The notes below the pieces were generated by a model. It had not been told where the DNA came from, did not search any database, and saw nothing but the letters and a program-made list of their open reading frames with translations. Shown here in pieces: positions 17,651-27,075 of a stretch of 64,000 bases of DNA (position 1 is its first letter; every line of letters begins with the position of its first letter). The stretch is taken from assembly GCA_018402765.1 (NCBI GenBank), contig JAGYIE010000002.1, positions 558,001-622,000 on the forward strand, given 5' to 3'. The position numbers and the translations under genes were made by a program. This DNA is from Vicingaceae bacterium. Its GTDB lineage: Bacteria > Bacteroidota > Bacteroidia > Flavobacteriales_E > Vicingaceae.

Positions 17651-18754
17651 TTAATACTTATTGCTTTTTGTTCGAAGCTCCATCTCATTTTCGATTAAAA
17701 TTTTGGGGTCAGAATTTGAGTAGATTGGACAATCACATTTATCCCAAGAGTCTTTATCTCGACTTTTACCATCAGGCATACCCATGCGATCTTTAAAGTC
17801 GTCTTTATTGTATTCATTAGTGTAGTAAATTCTCTCAATAAATATTTCATATTCAGCATATACTACTTTTGGAACATCTTCATTTTTATGCTGTAGACTG
17901 TATTGATTTGTATAATTCTGATATAGTAGATTATTAAAATTAGAATAAATCTTGTTGCTATTGTCTTGATTGTGCGAAAAAATCATATTATAACTTAAAC
18001 TTTTAATATTTATTTGAGTATTTAAAAGATTTCTTTCACTTTTTTTAAATAGATCAACTAAACTAAACTCTAAAAACTCCCCATTGAAATCTAACTTTCC
18101 GATCAGAATATTTTTTTCTGAAATTAATTGAACTGAACGTTCATCAACTTCAATCTTATTTAGGTTATGTTTTTTTATAAATGGTTGTGGTAATTTATCA
18201 AAAGTTGGGATTGGTATATTAGCATTACCCACTCCCACTTCAGTTTTAAACTTTTTAAAGATGGATTTGATATTAATATTTTGATAAGATACGTAATCAT
18301 TTAGCCTTAAACCTTTATAATTCCCATTTTTTGCTTTAAATAGGTAACTTACCTTGCCTTCAGAAAAGTATGCAAAATTGCCATTGACATAAACTTTACT
18401 TCTGTAACATCCTTCAATGATTTGATATTTGGGTGCTTTATTTGTTACATTGACAGCTGGCAGAGCGTATGATTTGTGAGACATTAATATGGTGTCAAGA
18501 TTGTTTACAGCCGCTGCAGGTAATTTAAACGTGTGAAATGCGATATGAGTAAAATATAAAGTGTCATCTTTCTTTAAGTTATCTAATTTTAAACTACTTA
18601 CTTTGCCAATTAAATCACTATAACCTAAATTGTAATTATTTGAACTAATTTGAACAAACGAGATAGGGTTTTTTAATGAATCAACAATATAAATTTGTCC
18701 TAGTGAAATAAATGAAATGAATGAAAGTATCGAGCATATAATTAGCTTTTTCAT
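17651..18754 (-). CDS. Exported protein of unknown function, carboxypeptidase-like N-terminus
   Basis: The 367-residue protein has a signal peptide (residues 1-20, ending SLG-Q) and then about 75 residues with the rhythm of a carboxypeptidase-regulatory-like beta sandwich (PISFVQI, NLGYSDLIGKV, FTHIAFHTF). The rest is an unrecognised, lysine- and asparagine-rich domain with a C-terminal DKCDCP segment. I recognise no enzyme motif. Its high AT content and place beside the RAYT element suggest accessory DNA. Probably periplasmic or on the outer membrane. Confidence 0.6.
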   Translation of the reverse strand: MKKLIICSILSFISFISLGQIYIVDSLKNPISFVQISSNNYNLGYSDLIGKVSSLKLDNLKKDDTLYFTHIAFHTFKLPAAAVNNLDTILMSHKSYALPAVNVTNKAPKYQIIEGCYRSKVYVNGNFAYFSEGKVSYLFKAKNGNYKGLRLNDYVSYQNINIKSIFKKFKTEVGVGNANIPIPTFDKLPQPFIKKHNLNKIEVDERSVQLISEKNILIGKLDFNGEFLEFSLVDLFKKSERNLLNTQINIKSLSYNMIFSHNQDNSNKIYSNFNNLLYQNYTNQYSLQHKNEDVPKVVYAEYEIFIERIYYTNEYNKDDFKDRMGMPDGKSRDKDSWDKCDCPIYSNSDPKILIENEMELRTKSNKY

Positions 18755-18815
18755 ATAGATTAAAATGAAGTTATTGAATTCCTTATTTAGTCAAAGAGAT
18801 AAATATAAAACAAAT

Positions 18816-18859
18816 AATTCTTATACCGTCGAGTGGATTAAAACAACAGTATAAGAATT
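18816..18859. terminator. Inverted repeat between two exported-protein genes
   Basis: Perfect 11-base arms AATTCTTATAC (18816-18826) and GTATAAGAATT (18849-18859) with a 22-base loop lie 15 bases after the lipoprotein stop. No T-run follows, so it may be a weak terminator, an mRNA-stabilising hairpin or an operator for the downstream gene. Confidence 0.4.
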
Positions 18860-18874
18860 GATTGATTTCTTAGA

Positions 18875-19411
18875 CTAACAACGCTCGGTTTCCCAACAAA
18901 ACATTTGAAAACAACCTGTTCCAAAATTCCATCTTATAATTACAAAACCATCCCATCTTCTTATTTCTTGATTTCCTAATTCACCACCATTAGTTTCTAA
19001 GCTAAAACCTGCTTCGTTCGAAACTTGAATTATAGCATCAGAAATTTCATTATCCGTTAATATATCAACTTCTGATGAAATTGCTGAAGAATAATTAGAG
19101 GCAATTGAATCATTCAAATATCCTAAACTGTCAAGTTCGTGAAATGAAAAACTTGGGTTATTAATCATGTAATTTGATAAAGCACCTTCTGAACTATTAT
19201 TTCGTTCATTCAAATAGTTGCCAAAATCAATAATATCTTCTGCAAGACTAGCCGATGATTTATTACTGTTAACTATTTGTTTTTTAGTTTCATTTTCTTC
19301 GGTTTTAATTTCATTTTCTTCTGATAAAATTGAATTATCTTCCTTTTCACAACCCATAATTACAGTTCCTACTATGGCTAAGAACAATACTCTTTTAACT
19401 ATCTTTTTCAT
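18875..19411 (-). CDS. Small lipoprotein with Cys/Trp-rich C-terminus
   Basis: The 178-residue protein begins with a lipoprotein signal peptide; the lipobox is VIMGC with Cys21 as the lipidated residue, followed by an acidic, Glu/Asn/Ser-rich stretch. The C-terminal 30 residues are unusual: RRWDGFVIIRW and then GTGCFQMFCWETERC, with three Cys and Trp residues that could form disulfides. No family is recognised. The ATG is only six bases from a perfect -7 element, so translation must start here on a nearly leaderless mRNA. Confidence 0.6.
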   Translation of the reverse strand: MKKIVKRVLFLAIVGTVIMGCEKEDNSILSEENEIKTEENETKKQIVNSNKSSASLAEDIIDFGNYLNERNNSSEGALSNYMINNPSFSFHELDSLGYLNDSIASNYSSAISSEVDILTDNEISDAIIQVSNEAGFSLETNGGELGNQEIRRWDGFVIIRWNFGTGCFQMFCWETERC

Positions 19412-19831
19412 TTTTTACAAATTTAATCTTATCCACACTATTGTGGTTTTAACTTTACTTAAAACTCCAGTCAATCATTTATCACTTTCCATTTTTCGCC
19501 ACTATTTTGCCATTTTGGGGAATCCCTCAGCAGTGGTATTGTTTTTTAAAAGTTTGTTAATATAATTTGCCAACTGAAATGGCCGTTTTTAGGGGGTATA
19601 ATTGACTCTTTTTGTAATATTCAACCCTAAACACTCATTAATTTCTAAGAATTTTCATCTAATCCCCACCAAAATGACACAGATAGGCATCCATTTCTGC
19701 AAGTAGCGCTGCAAACTTTCTATTAACAACAAATCTCTTGGAGCAATTTGTGCCAACAAAAGATAAAAACGTAATTGACTTATTCACTGATTCACTGATT
19801 GACTGATTCATTTATTAAATAATTGACTGAT
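19412..19831. other. Intergenic region with short tandem repeats
   Basis: A 420-bp gap between the lipoprotein gene and hemW. It carries the lipoprotein promoter (19418-19425) and, near hemW, an 8-bp tandem repeat. No gene is supported; the plus-strand ORF here has no recognisable product. Confidence 0.5.
19418..19425 (-). promoter_or_regulatory. -7 element of the small lipoprotein gene
   Basis: TAAATTTG on the minus strand, a perfect TAnnTTTG, ends six bases before the ATG, so the mRNA leader would be at most one or two bases. Confidence 0.5.
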
Positions 19832-19832
19832 T
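19785..19832 (+). repeat. 8-bp tandem repeat (C/G)ACTGATT
   Basis: Three head-to-tail units (19785-19808) and a fourth at 19825-19832. It overlaps the end of the hemW gene (stop at 19832-19834), and related ACTGATT motifs recur near 36015. Variable AT-rich junk is the simplest reading. Confidence 0.6.
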
Positions 19833-20962
19833 CAATTTTCAATAAAAAAACACTCCGAAATAACCGTATCCGCCACATTCATGCCGGTGGGAGAAAGTTT
19901 AAACCCGTCTGAAGTTAATTCAATGAGGGACGGAGTAATAAGGAGTATTTGCTTTTTGAGATAAGTAAGTAATTTTGTTCCAAATCGTTCTTGAATTCTA
20001 TTAAAATCAACCCCCCAAGTGGTGCGAAGAGCAGTCATCATGTATTCATTGTACTGATCAGATGCGGAAAGTTGTTCTTGCTCGAAATATCCAAAACCTT
20101 CAGCTATCTTATTAATGTATTGGCTATTATTTCGAACATTCCATTGTCGGCTATTGCCATTAAAAGAATGAGCAGATGGACCAATGCCTAAATACGGTTC
20201 CCCTTTCCAATAGTTGGTATTGTGGGTAGAATAATGACCTGGTTTAGCCAAATTAGAAATTTCGTAATGCTCAAATCCGTGTTCTTTCGCCATGGACTTC
20301 AAGATCTCAAAGTGGCGAATGGACTTCTCATCCTCCAATGGGGCTTTTTTCCCTTTTTCTATAAAGTTGCTTAAAGCCGTTTTGGGTTCTACTGTTAAGG
20401 AATAAGCAGATAAATGATTGATACCTGAGTTAAACGCCGTTTCTAAATTATGAATCCAATGCTCATCTGATAGCGTGGTTCCTCCATAAATTAAATCAAT
20501 GCTGAGGTGCTCAAAACCTTGATCTAGGCAATTTCGAACCACCACTTTTGCTTCTTCTGCATTATGCGCTCGGTTCATATCGGTAAGATCTTCGTCGTAA
20601 AAAGATTGGATTCCTATGCTCAGCCGATTGATACCTGCTGCTTTTAAGCTCTTTATTTTAGAAATAGTTAAATCATCTGGATTGGCTTCTAGTGTAATTT
20701 CAGCGTTTTGATCAACATCGAAGAGAGAGCGAATTTTGGATAATACCTGCTGAATTTCTTCTGTTTCCAATAGGGAAGGAGTTCCTCCTCCAAAGTAAAT
20801 GGTTTGAATTTCCTTTGTTTTCAAGTAGTCACTTCGCTGCTCCAACTCAAGTAAAAGCGCATCAATTAATGCTGCTTTGTTTTTAAGTGAGGTAGAAAAG
20901 TGAAAGTCGCAGTAATGACAAGCTTGTTTACAAAAAGGAACGTGAATGTAAATTCCTGCCAT
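19832..20962 (-). CDS. hemW: HemW-type radical SAM heme chaperone
   Basis: The 376-residue protein carries the radical SAM Cys triad CxxxCxxC at Cys11, Cys15 and Cys18 (HVPFCKQACHYCDFHF) and the GGGTPSLL and IGIQSF blocks of the HemN/HemW family. The lack of the extended N-terminal region of HemN marks it as HemW, a heme-insertion protein rather than coproporphyrinogen oxidase. Its first 35 bases overlap the end of the histidine kinase gene, so the two are translated from one mRNA. Confidence 0.88.
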   Translation of the reverse strand: MAGIYIHVPFCKQACHYCDFHFSTSLKNKAALIDALLLELEQRSDYLKTKEIQTIYFGGGTPSLLETEEIQQVLSKIRSLFDVDQNAEITLEANPDDLTISKIKSLKAAGINRLSIGIQSFYDEDLTDMNRAHNAEEAKVVVRNCLDQGFEHLSIDLIYGGTTLSDEHWIHNLETAFNSGINHLSAYSLTVEPKTALSNFIEKGKKAPLEDEKSIRHFEILKSMAKEHGFEHYEISNLAKPGHYSTHNTNYWKGEPYLGIGPSAHSFNGNSRQWNVRNNSQYINKIAEGFGYFEQEQLSASDQYNEYMMTALRTTWGVDFNRIQERFGTKLLTYLKKQILLITPSLIELTSDGFKLSPTGMNVADTVISECFFIEN

Positions 20963-22481
20963 TTTGTTTTGTTATTTTATTGAGTACAATTCTAAATGTA
21001 GTTCCTTTATCAATCTCTGTTGATTTTACAAAGATTTTTCCTGCATGATAGTTTTCGACAATTCGTTTTGTCAAAGAAAGCCCTAGTCCCCATCCGCGTT
21101 TTTTGGTGGTAAACCCAGGCTCAAAAATAGTTTTTTTCTGACTTTTAAGCATTCCTTTACCATTGTCTGTAATATCGATATACACATACTGTGTTTGATC
21201 AATTATTTGAATCTTTATTTGCCCATTACCGTCCATTGCATCCACCGCATTTTTGATAATATTTTCTAAAACCCATTCGAAAAGAGGCACATTAAGACTT
21301 GCGATAACTTCTTCTTGATCCGAGGTTTCAAAGGAGAACTGCACTTTTTGTGAAATACGTGCTCTAAAATACGCCAATGAATTTTGGATAACTGTATTCA
21401 AATTTTCTTGCTGTAGAGATGGTACAGAACCAATCTTAGAGAAACGCTCTGTAATGGTTTCCAATCGTTTTACATCGTTCCCCATTTCATCAATAGTGGA
21501 ATTGTCTACATTCTTCATTTTCAACACTTCTAGCCAAGCTAAGAGAGATGAAAGTGGCGTGCCTAGTTGGTGAGCTGTTTCTTTGGCCATCCCTACCCAT
21601 ACCTGATTTTGCTCCACATTTCTGGCGGTGCTAAAGAGATAATATGCAATGATTAGAAATAAAGCGATTATACCAAATTGAATAAATGGATAAATTTTTA
21701 ATTGCTTTAAAAGCGGAGAATCTGCATAGTAGATATAGTTAATGTCCTCGTTTCCAATGTCAATTTGAATGGGCTTGTTTTGCGCCTTCATTTCAAAAAT
21801 TTGCTGAGCTATATAAGTTGAATCTTTCGATTTGGTAGTATCTATATTTCCAAAAGCGATAACAGCTGATTGAGAACTATCGGTATAAATTACTGGCACA
21901 GAAGCTGAGTTGATAATAATGTCATTATTTAGCGACTCTATTTGATTCTGTAGTACTTTTCTGAGTTCAGAAAACACTTTAGACTCTTTGTAATACAGGT
22001 AATTGCGTTCATTCTTGTAGTAGGCAATTTCTATTGGTTCATTTTTTTCTTTTAGCGCTTCTAACTCCAATATTAGTGAGTCTTTATTTTGAGAAATGGC
22101 TTCTGAAAAATTTTTATTGGAGACGATTGTTCCCTTTCCATCTGTTAAAATTAATGGGATGGTGGTATTTGAAAATAATATTTGCGTATAAAAGCTGAGG
22201 TCTTCATCCACTCCTGAAGTAACAACTCTTCGGTTAGCTTCGGCCCAAATTTCTACCCGTTTGCGCTCTTCTTCTGAAATGGTGTTGAATAGCTCATTGG
22301 TATAATTTACCAACTCTGCTTTTTTAACAATGGCTTCTGCCCAAGATTTAACTTTTAATTTTTCTTCTGAAGCAATTTTATTTACCAATACATTGGTGTA
22401 CCAAAGTGATAACAAGATTATTATCGCAGCCACTACCGCTAACCCATACTTCCAACGCTGCTTTTTAGAATATATATTCAA
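20928..22481 (-). CDS. Membrane sensor histidine kinase
   Basis: This 517-residue kinase has two membrane segments (about 11-30 and 265-285) enclosing a roughly 230-residue periplasmic sensor that appears to hold two similar repeats (each with I.TD....V and an E.....YYK motif). The phosphoacceptor is His304 in AKETAHQLGTPLSSL, a divergent H-box common in Bacteroidota, followed by ATPase motifs NAVDAMDG (N box), DNGKGM (G1) and GWGLGLSL (G2). No response regulator is adjacent. The start is a TTG at 22481, as the frame has no ATG; a -7-like CAACTTTG lies about 40 bases upstream. The 3' end overlaps hemW by 35 bases. Confidence 0.85.
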   Translation of the reverse strand: MNIYSKKQRWKYGLAVVAAIIILLSLWYTNVLVNKIASEEKLKVKSWAEAIVKKAELVNYTNELFNTISEEERKRVEIWAEANRRVVTSGVDEDLSFYTQILFSNTTIPLILTDGKGTIVSNKNFSEAISQNKDSLILELEALKEKNEPIEIAYYKNERNYLYYKESKVFSELRKVLQNQIESLNNDIIINSASVPVIYTDSSQSAVIAFGNIDTTKSKDSTYIAQQIFEMKAQNKPIQIDIGNEDINYIYYADSPLLKQLKIYPFIQFGIIALFLIIAYYLFSTARNVEQNQVWVGMAKETAHQLGTPLSSLLAWLEVLKMKNVDNSTIDEMGNDVKRLETITERFSKIGSVPSLQQENLNTVIQNSLAYFRARISQKVQFSFETSDQEEVIASLNVPLFEWVLENIIKNAVDAMDGNGQIKIQIIDQTQYVYIDITDNGKGMLKSQKKTIFEPGFTTKKRGWGLGLSLTKRIVENYHAGKIFVKSTEIDKGTTFRIVLNKITKQNGRNLHSRSFL

Positions 22482-22551
22482 TTGCTCACTTTCTTTAGAT
22501 TTTATCTTATCGACGCCGCAAAGTTGTCAATAGTTGCCGCCAAGGTAAGCA

Positions 22552-25227
22552 TTAAGGGGCTTTTTCTTCAAATTCTTCCTCATTTGGTTGAGAAATTTTA
22601 TCAATAAATTTACCTAAGCCACTTTTCTTTCCTTTTTTTACCTCATTTTCAGGAGTTTCTTTTGTTGGCGATTTGGAAACCGGTTTATTTTCATCCCATT
22701 CCATTTCAAACGCTTGCTTTTTAACTGGCGGAGGAGTATTTGTTTTTAGTGTAGTATCTTTTTTGAACAGTCCAAATTCTTCTTTGAGTAATTGTTTTAC
22801 GACTTTCTTTTCTTCTTTAATGCCTTCTTTCCAATAACTTTTGAGTGCATCTGTATCATAGCTTACATCTGGATCACTTAAATTTCCAGTCATTTTTATA
22901 AATAGCCGAGTTTTACCCAATCCATCATCTTCTATCTGGCCAAATTCTGATTGTCTTTTTCTAGCTTCCCTTGCTTTGTTTCCTAGTATATCATTCAATA
23001 ATAGTTCTATGCGGTAATTAATATCGTTATCAAAGCTATGTGACCCTTCTAGTTTGAGGTTCAGGGCTGTTGAATTAATATCGAAAGAGGGAATAAATAT
23101 TCGCTCATCTTTAATGATAATCTGGTTTCGCAATGAAGCAAATTTAATGTGCTTTAATTCTGAAAGTGCAATGTAATCAGAGAGTTCTTCAATAGACGTA
23201 AAATTGATGAGCTCTCCTTTATCAATAGCTAGATCGGCTTGCACTTCTAGGCTTTTTGAGTTTAGCTCAAAGCTCCTTGACCATTCAGAGTAGAAAGTGA
23301 GCTCACACGTTCCCTTACCTTTTATATTTTCTGAAGTAAGTGTTTGCTGACCAAAATTTCCAAAATCAGTAAATAGCTGAGAAATATTAATGTTGTTTAA
23401 TACGGCATCTGATGAAATGATGATTTTATTTGTTGGTTGCGTATTTACAATTAAATTGCCACTCGCAGAACCTTCCATTGTTTTAAAGGTCACATTGGTA
23501 ACTTTTAATTGTTTATTCTGAAGTCCTATAAATGCCTTACAATTAGAAAAACTGAACTTTCTAAAGCTTAAACTGTCAATTTTACTATCTAAAAACACAC
23601 TAATTCTATCGGAGAATTCTAATTGGTATGCGCTATCACTTTTGACAGAAACTTCGTCCGAAAGCAACAATTCATCTAAATAGATTCGCTTTGACCGCAA
23701 ACTGGCATCCATTCGAAGTGGTTCATCTTCTGAAAACAAGAAGCCTGCGAAATTATAAAGCATTCCGTTAAAATTGAAATCACTTCTGCTAATTTGCCCC
23801 TTCAATGCAGTCGCTTTTAAATCATTGTTCTGAATAGAAAGCGTTCCTGAAATTTCTCTAAACGATTGTGGTCGGTCAGTAAGTTCGAATCCTACATTTT
23901 TTAATAGAATTTCTCCTTTGGTTGCTGCTCTTTTCCAATCGGATAATGTAAAGTTGGATAAGGAAGCTAGTTTCCCTCTTGTTGAAACGGTCATGCCTGC
24001 AGTCCCGCTTATATTTCTTAGTTGGGTAACATTCATAAATGGGAGTACTTCAGCTAATACCAATTGTAGATTTCCATTAAAATCAAATGATGGATCATTA
24101 AAGTCGTTGATAGACAAATTACCACCTACCGAACCGGTACCAAACTTTGCAGATATCTTTTCAAGCTGTACGAATGACGTTCGAAGTGCATTTTCTGCTC
24201 CATTGCTATATGTTCCTTTTAATGCAATCTGGTTGAGAGCTATGTCGGTTTCTTGATGCAAAAATGAGCCATCTGTAACAGTATAATTTACCTTTATTGA
24301 AGGACTTTCTAATGCAGAAATTCTTCCTTTTAGCAATCCGTCAAATTGGATGCTTCCATCTATTTGGTAAGTTTTTAGGTTATTGCGCTGCTCTTCAGGT
24401 AATAGCTGGATAAGCTTGGCAAGTGGCACTTCACCACTATTGATGGTGAGGTCGGTAGAAAATTCGTTTTCATTAGAAACAAATCCACCGGTTAGATTAA
24501 ATGGAAGTCCTTGAAAAAGAAGTGCTGCATTCGTTATTGTGTAGCTTCCTGTCTGACTATTGATTGCTAATTTAGAAGAAAGCTCAACTTGTTTTTGATC
24601 GGCAAAAATGACTTTGTTTTGTTCGTATTTATACAATTGAAAGTGGGTATCAAAATCCAGTTCGTAAGCTGTTGAAGAAAATTCACCTTTTAGTGCTAAT
24701 TCTTCTATTTTAGTGTCAAAAAGTGTATTTTTTACATCATTTTCATAAATAAAACGCACATTTTTGAAATTTACCTCATTCAATGAGAAATTTACTTCAG
24801 TAGAAGAATCACTGTCTGCATTGGGTTTCCAAATGATATAATTCTCATTTCCATACTGATCAATTTGCAGATGAATTATCCCATCCTCAAAACTGAATTT
24901 TTTTATGGAGTAGTCTTTTTGGATAATTTCCCAAATATCAAAAGTTAGGAATACCGACTTTGCCTGAAGTAAGGTATCAGTTTTGGTCGATTCAGTAGCG
25001 CCAAAAGCCAATACATCTTGAAATTCTAGCGTAGCAGACGGAAACTTTTTCAGAAAGCTAAACGCTACATTCGCCACCTTTACCTCTGACTGAATGTACG
25101 TATTGACTGTTCGGACAGCGAATTGCTTTATGTCATCTTCAAAAATAGCTGCCAAACCAATCGCTGCGCCAATAAACATGACCACAGCTAAAATTAGTCT
25201 GATAAATACTTTTTTCAGTTTTTGCAT
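22552..25227 (-). CDS. AsmA-like inner-membrane-anchored protein
   Basis: This 891-residue protein has one N-terminal membrane anchor (residues about 8-30) and a long repetitive beta-rich periplasmic body, with the C-terminal AsmA_2-like block (SSLRNQIIIKDERIFIPSF, then LEGSHSFDNDINYRIELLL near 755-800). A charged, Lys/Glu-rich tail follows (about 820-891). AsmA-like proteins are thought to be bridges for lipid movement between inner and outer membranes. It lies 70 bases before the kinase gene and 18 bases after the pseudouridine synthase gene, so the four minus-strand genes from 26.3 to 19.8 kb may form one operon. Confidence 0.8.
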   Translation of the reverse strand: MQKLKKVFIRLILAVVMFIGAAIGLAAIFEDDIKQFAVRTVNTYIQSEVKVANVAFSFLKKFPSATLEFQDVLAFGATESTKTDTLLQAKSVFLTFDIWEIIQKDYSIKKFSFEDGIIHLQIDQYGNENYIIWKPNADSDSSTEVNFSLNEVNFKNVRFIYENDVKNTLFDTKIEELALKGEFSSTAYELDFDTHFQLYKYEQNKVIFADQKQVELSSKLAINSQTGSYTITNAALLFQGLPFNLTGGFVSNENEFSTDLTINSGEVPLAKLIQLLPEEQRNNLKTYQIDGSIQFDGLLKGRISALESPSIKVNYTVTDGSFLHQETDIALNQIALKGTYSNGAENALRTSFVQLEKISAKFGTGSVGGNLSINDFNDPSFDFNGNLQLVLAEVLPFMNVTQLRNISGTAGMTVSTRGKLASLSNFTLSDWKRAATKGEILLKNVGFELTDRPQSFREISGTLSIQNNDLKATALKGQISRSDFNFNGMLYNFAGFLFSEDEPLRMDASLRSKRIYLDELLLSDEVSVKSDSAYQLEFSDRISVFLDSKIDSLSFRKFSFSNCKAFIGLQNKQLKVTNVTFKTMEGSASGNLIVNTQPTNKIIISSDAVLNNINISQLFTDFGNFGQQTLTSENIKGKGTCELTFYSEWSRSFELNSKSLEVQADLAIDKGELINFTSIEELSDYIALSELKHIKFASLRNQIIIKDERIFIPSFDINSTALNLKLEGSHSFDNDINYRIELLLNDILGNKAREARKRQSEFGQIEDDGLGKTRLFIKMTGNLSDPDVSYDTDALKSYWKEGIKEEKKVVKQLLKEEFGLFKKDTTLKTNTPPPVKKQAFEMEWDENKPVSKSPTKETPENEVKKGKKSGLGKFIDKISQPNEEEFEEKAP

Positions 25228-25245
25228 AAATTCCTAACGGAAGTC

Positions 25246-26328
25246 TTATTTAGTTGTTGTTCTCTTTTTTCCTGAAGGCAATCGCATTAGAATACTCAAC
25301 TCTTCTTGATCAAGGTGTTTCCAATTTCCTCTTGGTAAATCTTTTTTTGTTAGGCCTGCAAAATAGACACAATCAATTTTGCTCACTTCGTAACCTAAAC
25401 TTTCAAAAGCACGTTTAACAGCGCTGTTTTTACCGATATGAATTTCTAGGCCGACTTCTTTTTTGTCATTGCCAACCATAGAAACCTCCTCAAATTTTAC
25501 ACTACCTTCTTCTAGATGCACGCCATTTGCGAGTTGATTCATATGCTCAGAAGTTAATTTTTTGTCTAATCCTACATGAAAAATACGTTTTACAGCATGG
25601 TTAGGGTGACTAAGTTTTCTTGTTAAATCTTCGTCATTGGTAAGTAACAAAACACCTGTTGTCATTCGTTCAAATTTACCAACAGGCGCAACAGGTTCTT
25701 TACAAGCCTTTGCAATAAGATTCATAACTGTTTTTCTGCCTTTTGGGTCAAATGTGGCAGCAACAAAATCTTTCGGCTTATTGAGTAAAATATATCTTTT
25801 GGTATCTTTTTTTAGGCGAGTTCCTTCAAAAACTACTTCGTCGCCAGGCATTACTTTTACACCAAGTTCTGTCACTACCTTTCCATTAATTGATACGGTA
25901 CCTGCAAGTATTAAATCATCGGCTTGTCGGCGCGTAGCAACTCCAGCATTAGAAAGGTATCTGTTAATTCGAATTCCTTCGGCTTCTGTTCTTGGGCGGT
26001 TTGGAGCAGACTTTTTAAATCCGCCATCAGCATTAAATTTCCCTCTTACAAAAGGGTTTTTGACCCCTTTTTTAGGATCAAATTTTCCTTTCAGTTCATC
26101 TTTTATATTTTCGGATCTAGCTGATTTAGATAATTTTATATCTTCAGTGTCAAATTGCTTTTTATCATCTCTTTCGGAATTGAACTTTCTACTAGCTCCT
26201 CCTCTTGGCTTATCTGACTTTGAAAAATCAGAAGATCTTGTGCGAGAAGGTTTATCCCCACCTTTTTTTTGGTCAAATTTCCCTTTCTCGTTTCGCTTTC
26301 CTTCGCCTCGATTTGATTTCGTGTTCAT
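25246..26328 (-). CDS. Pseudouridine synthase, RluB/RsuA family, with catalytic-site change
   Basis: The 360-residue protein has a basic, low-complexity N-terminal extension (1-115), an S4 RNA-binding domain (about 118-165) and a RsuA/RluB-type catalytic domain. In this family the catalytic Asp sits in a G(R/K)LDxxTxG motif. Here the segment is GKFERMTTGVLLLTND, which places Glu220 where the Asp should be; the codon is GAA on the minus strand. Other blocks (LLNKPK, the VKRIFHV strand and the C-terminal FAGLTKKDLPRG) are normal. It may be an active variant or an RNA-binding protein that no longer makes pseudouridine. Confidence 0.82.
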   Translation of the reverse strand: MNTKSNRGEGKRNEKGKFDQKKGGDKPSRTRSSDFSKSDKPRGGASRKFNSERDDKKQFDTEDIKLSKSARSENIKDELKGKFDPKKGVKNPFVRGKFNADGGFKKSAPNRPRTEAEGIRINRYLSNAGVATRRQADDLILAGTVSINGKVVTELGVKVMPGDEVVFEGTRLKKDTKRYILLNKPKDFVAATFDPKGRKTVMNLIAKACKEPVAPVGKFERMTTGVLLLTNDEDLTRKLSHPNHAVKRIFHVGLDKKLTSEHMNQLANGVHLEEGSVKFEEVSMVGNDKKEVGLEIHIGKNSAVKRAFESLGYEVSKIDCVYFAGLTKKDLPRGNWKHLDQEELSILMRLPSGKKRTTTK

Positions 26329-26347
26329 CTTGTTTACAAATTTGAAA

Positions 26348-26355
26348 CAAAGTTA
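26348..26355 (-). promoter_or_regulatory. -7 element of the pseudouridine synthase operon
   Basis: TAACTTTG on the minus strand, perfect TAnnTTTG, 19 bases before the ATG at 26328. Probably drives the synthase, AsmA-like, kinase and hemW genes. Confidence 0.55.
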
Positions 26356-26437
26356 GTTATTAATTGATTGTTTTGTATGATTTGGTGATAAACGCCAAAT
26401 CATACCTGTGTAGGTAAGTATTCTACAAAAAAGCGCT

Positions 26438-26445
26438 TATTTTTG
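26438..26445 (+). promoter_or_regulatory. -7 element upstream of the TonB-receptor pair
   Basis: TATTTTTG, perfect TAnnTTTG, 25 bases before the TTG start at 26471; supports that start and co-transcription with the receptor gene. Confidence 0.5.
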
Positions 26446-26470
26446 AGCTCTTTATTTAATTGAATAACCT

Positions 26471-27010
26471 TTGAAAAAGGCTTTAGGCTCTTTCTTTTTG
26501 CTTCTTTTTTTGTACCAATGTGTTGGTTATGTTCCCGTGTATAAATTTTGGGAGTATAAAGTACAGAAAGAAGTTAAGCGAATAATCAGAGCAGGGATGG
26601 CTAACGAAGAACTTGAGTTGGTTGTAATGCCTGAATCTTGGATGGAGTCTCCACCCGAACATATCGAATGGGAGCATAGCAAGGAGTTCGTAAAAGACGG
26701 AGTTTATTATGATATTGTTAGAACAGAACTTAAAGGTGGCGACGTCTATTTTTACTGCTATAGAGATACTAAGGAAACAGCTTTATCAATAGGCTTAGAG
26801 AAACATACGAACGCATACCTGCTTGCTAATGAACAAAAAAAGCAAACGAATAAAGATATTTACCAATTTTTCACCAAATTATACTTTTCAGTGTCTTCTG
26901 AAACCACCGCTCCTTTACCTTTAATGAACAATCGATTTAAGTCTTTTCAGTTGGTCTATATGTTTATTTACAACGAACTGTTGTCACCACCTCCACAAGC
27001 GAATAGTTAA
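26471..27010 (+). CDS. Exported protein of unknown function upstream of TonB receptor
   Basis: The 179-residue product starts at a TTG (26471): an in-frame stop lies two codons upstream and no ATG precedes the hydrophobic N-terminus, which reads as a signal peptide (KKALGSFFLLLFLYQCVG). A Cys at residue 17 within it could be a weak lipobox (LYQC). The rest has no recognised motif. It ends 65 bases before the TonB receptor gene and shares its direction, so it may be a periplasmic or lipid-anchored partner of that receptor. Confidence 0.6.
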   Translation: MKKALGSFFLLLFLYQCVGYVPVYKFWEYKVQKEVKRIIRAGMANEELELVVMPESWMESPPEHIEWEHSKEFVKDGVYYDIVRTELKGGDVYFYCYRDTKETALSIGLEKHTNAYLLANEQKKQTNKDIYQFFTKLYFSVSSETTAPLPLMNNRFKSFQLVYMFIYNELLSPPPQANS

Positions 27011-27075
27011 TTATTTAAAACTTAAGTTGTAGGTTAAAGCTATGATTTATAATTTATTAACTATAAAGTTAACAG

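Noticed and set aside
25637-26356. 239-codon plus-strand frame
   Set aside because: Antisense shadow of the low-complexity basic N-terminus of the pseudouridine synthase.
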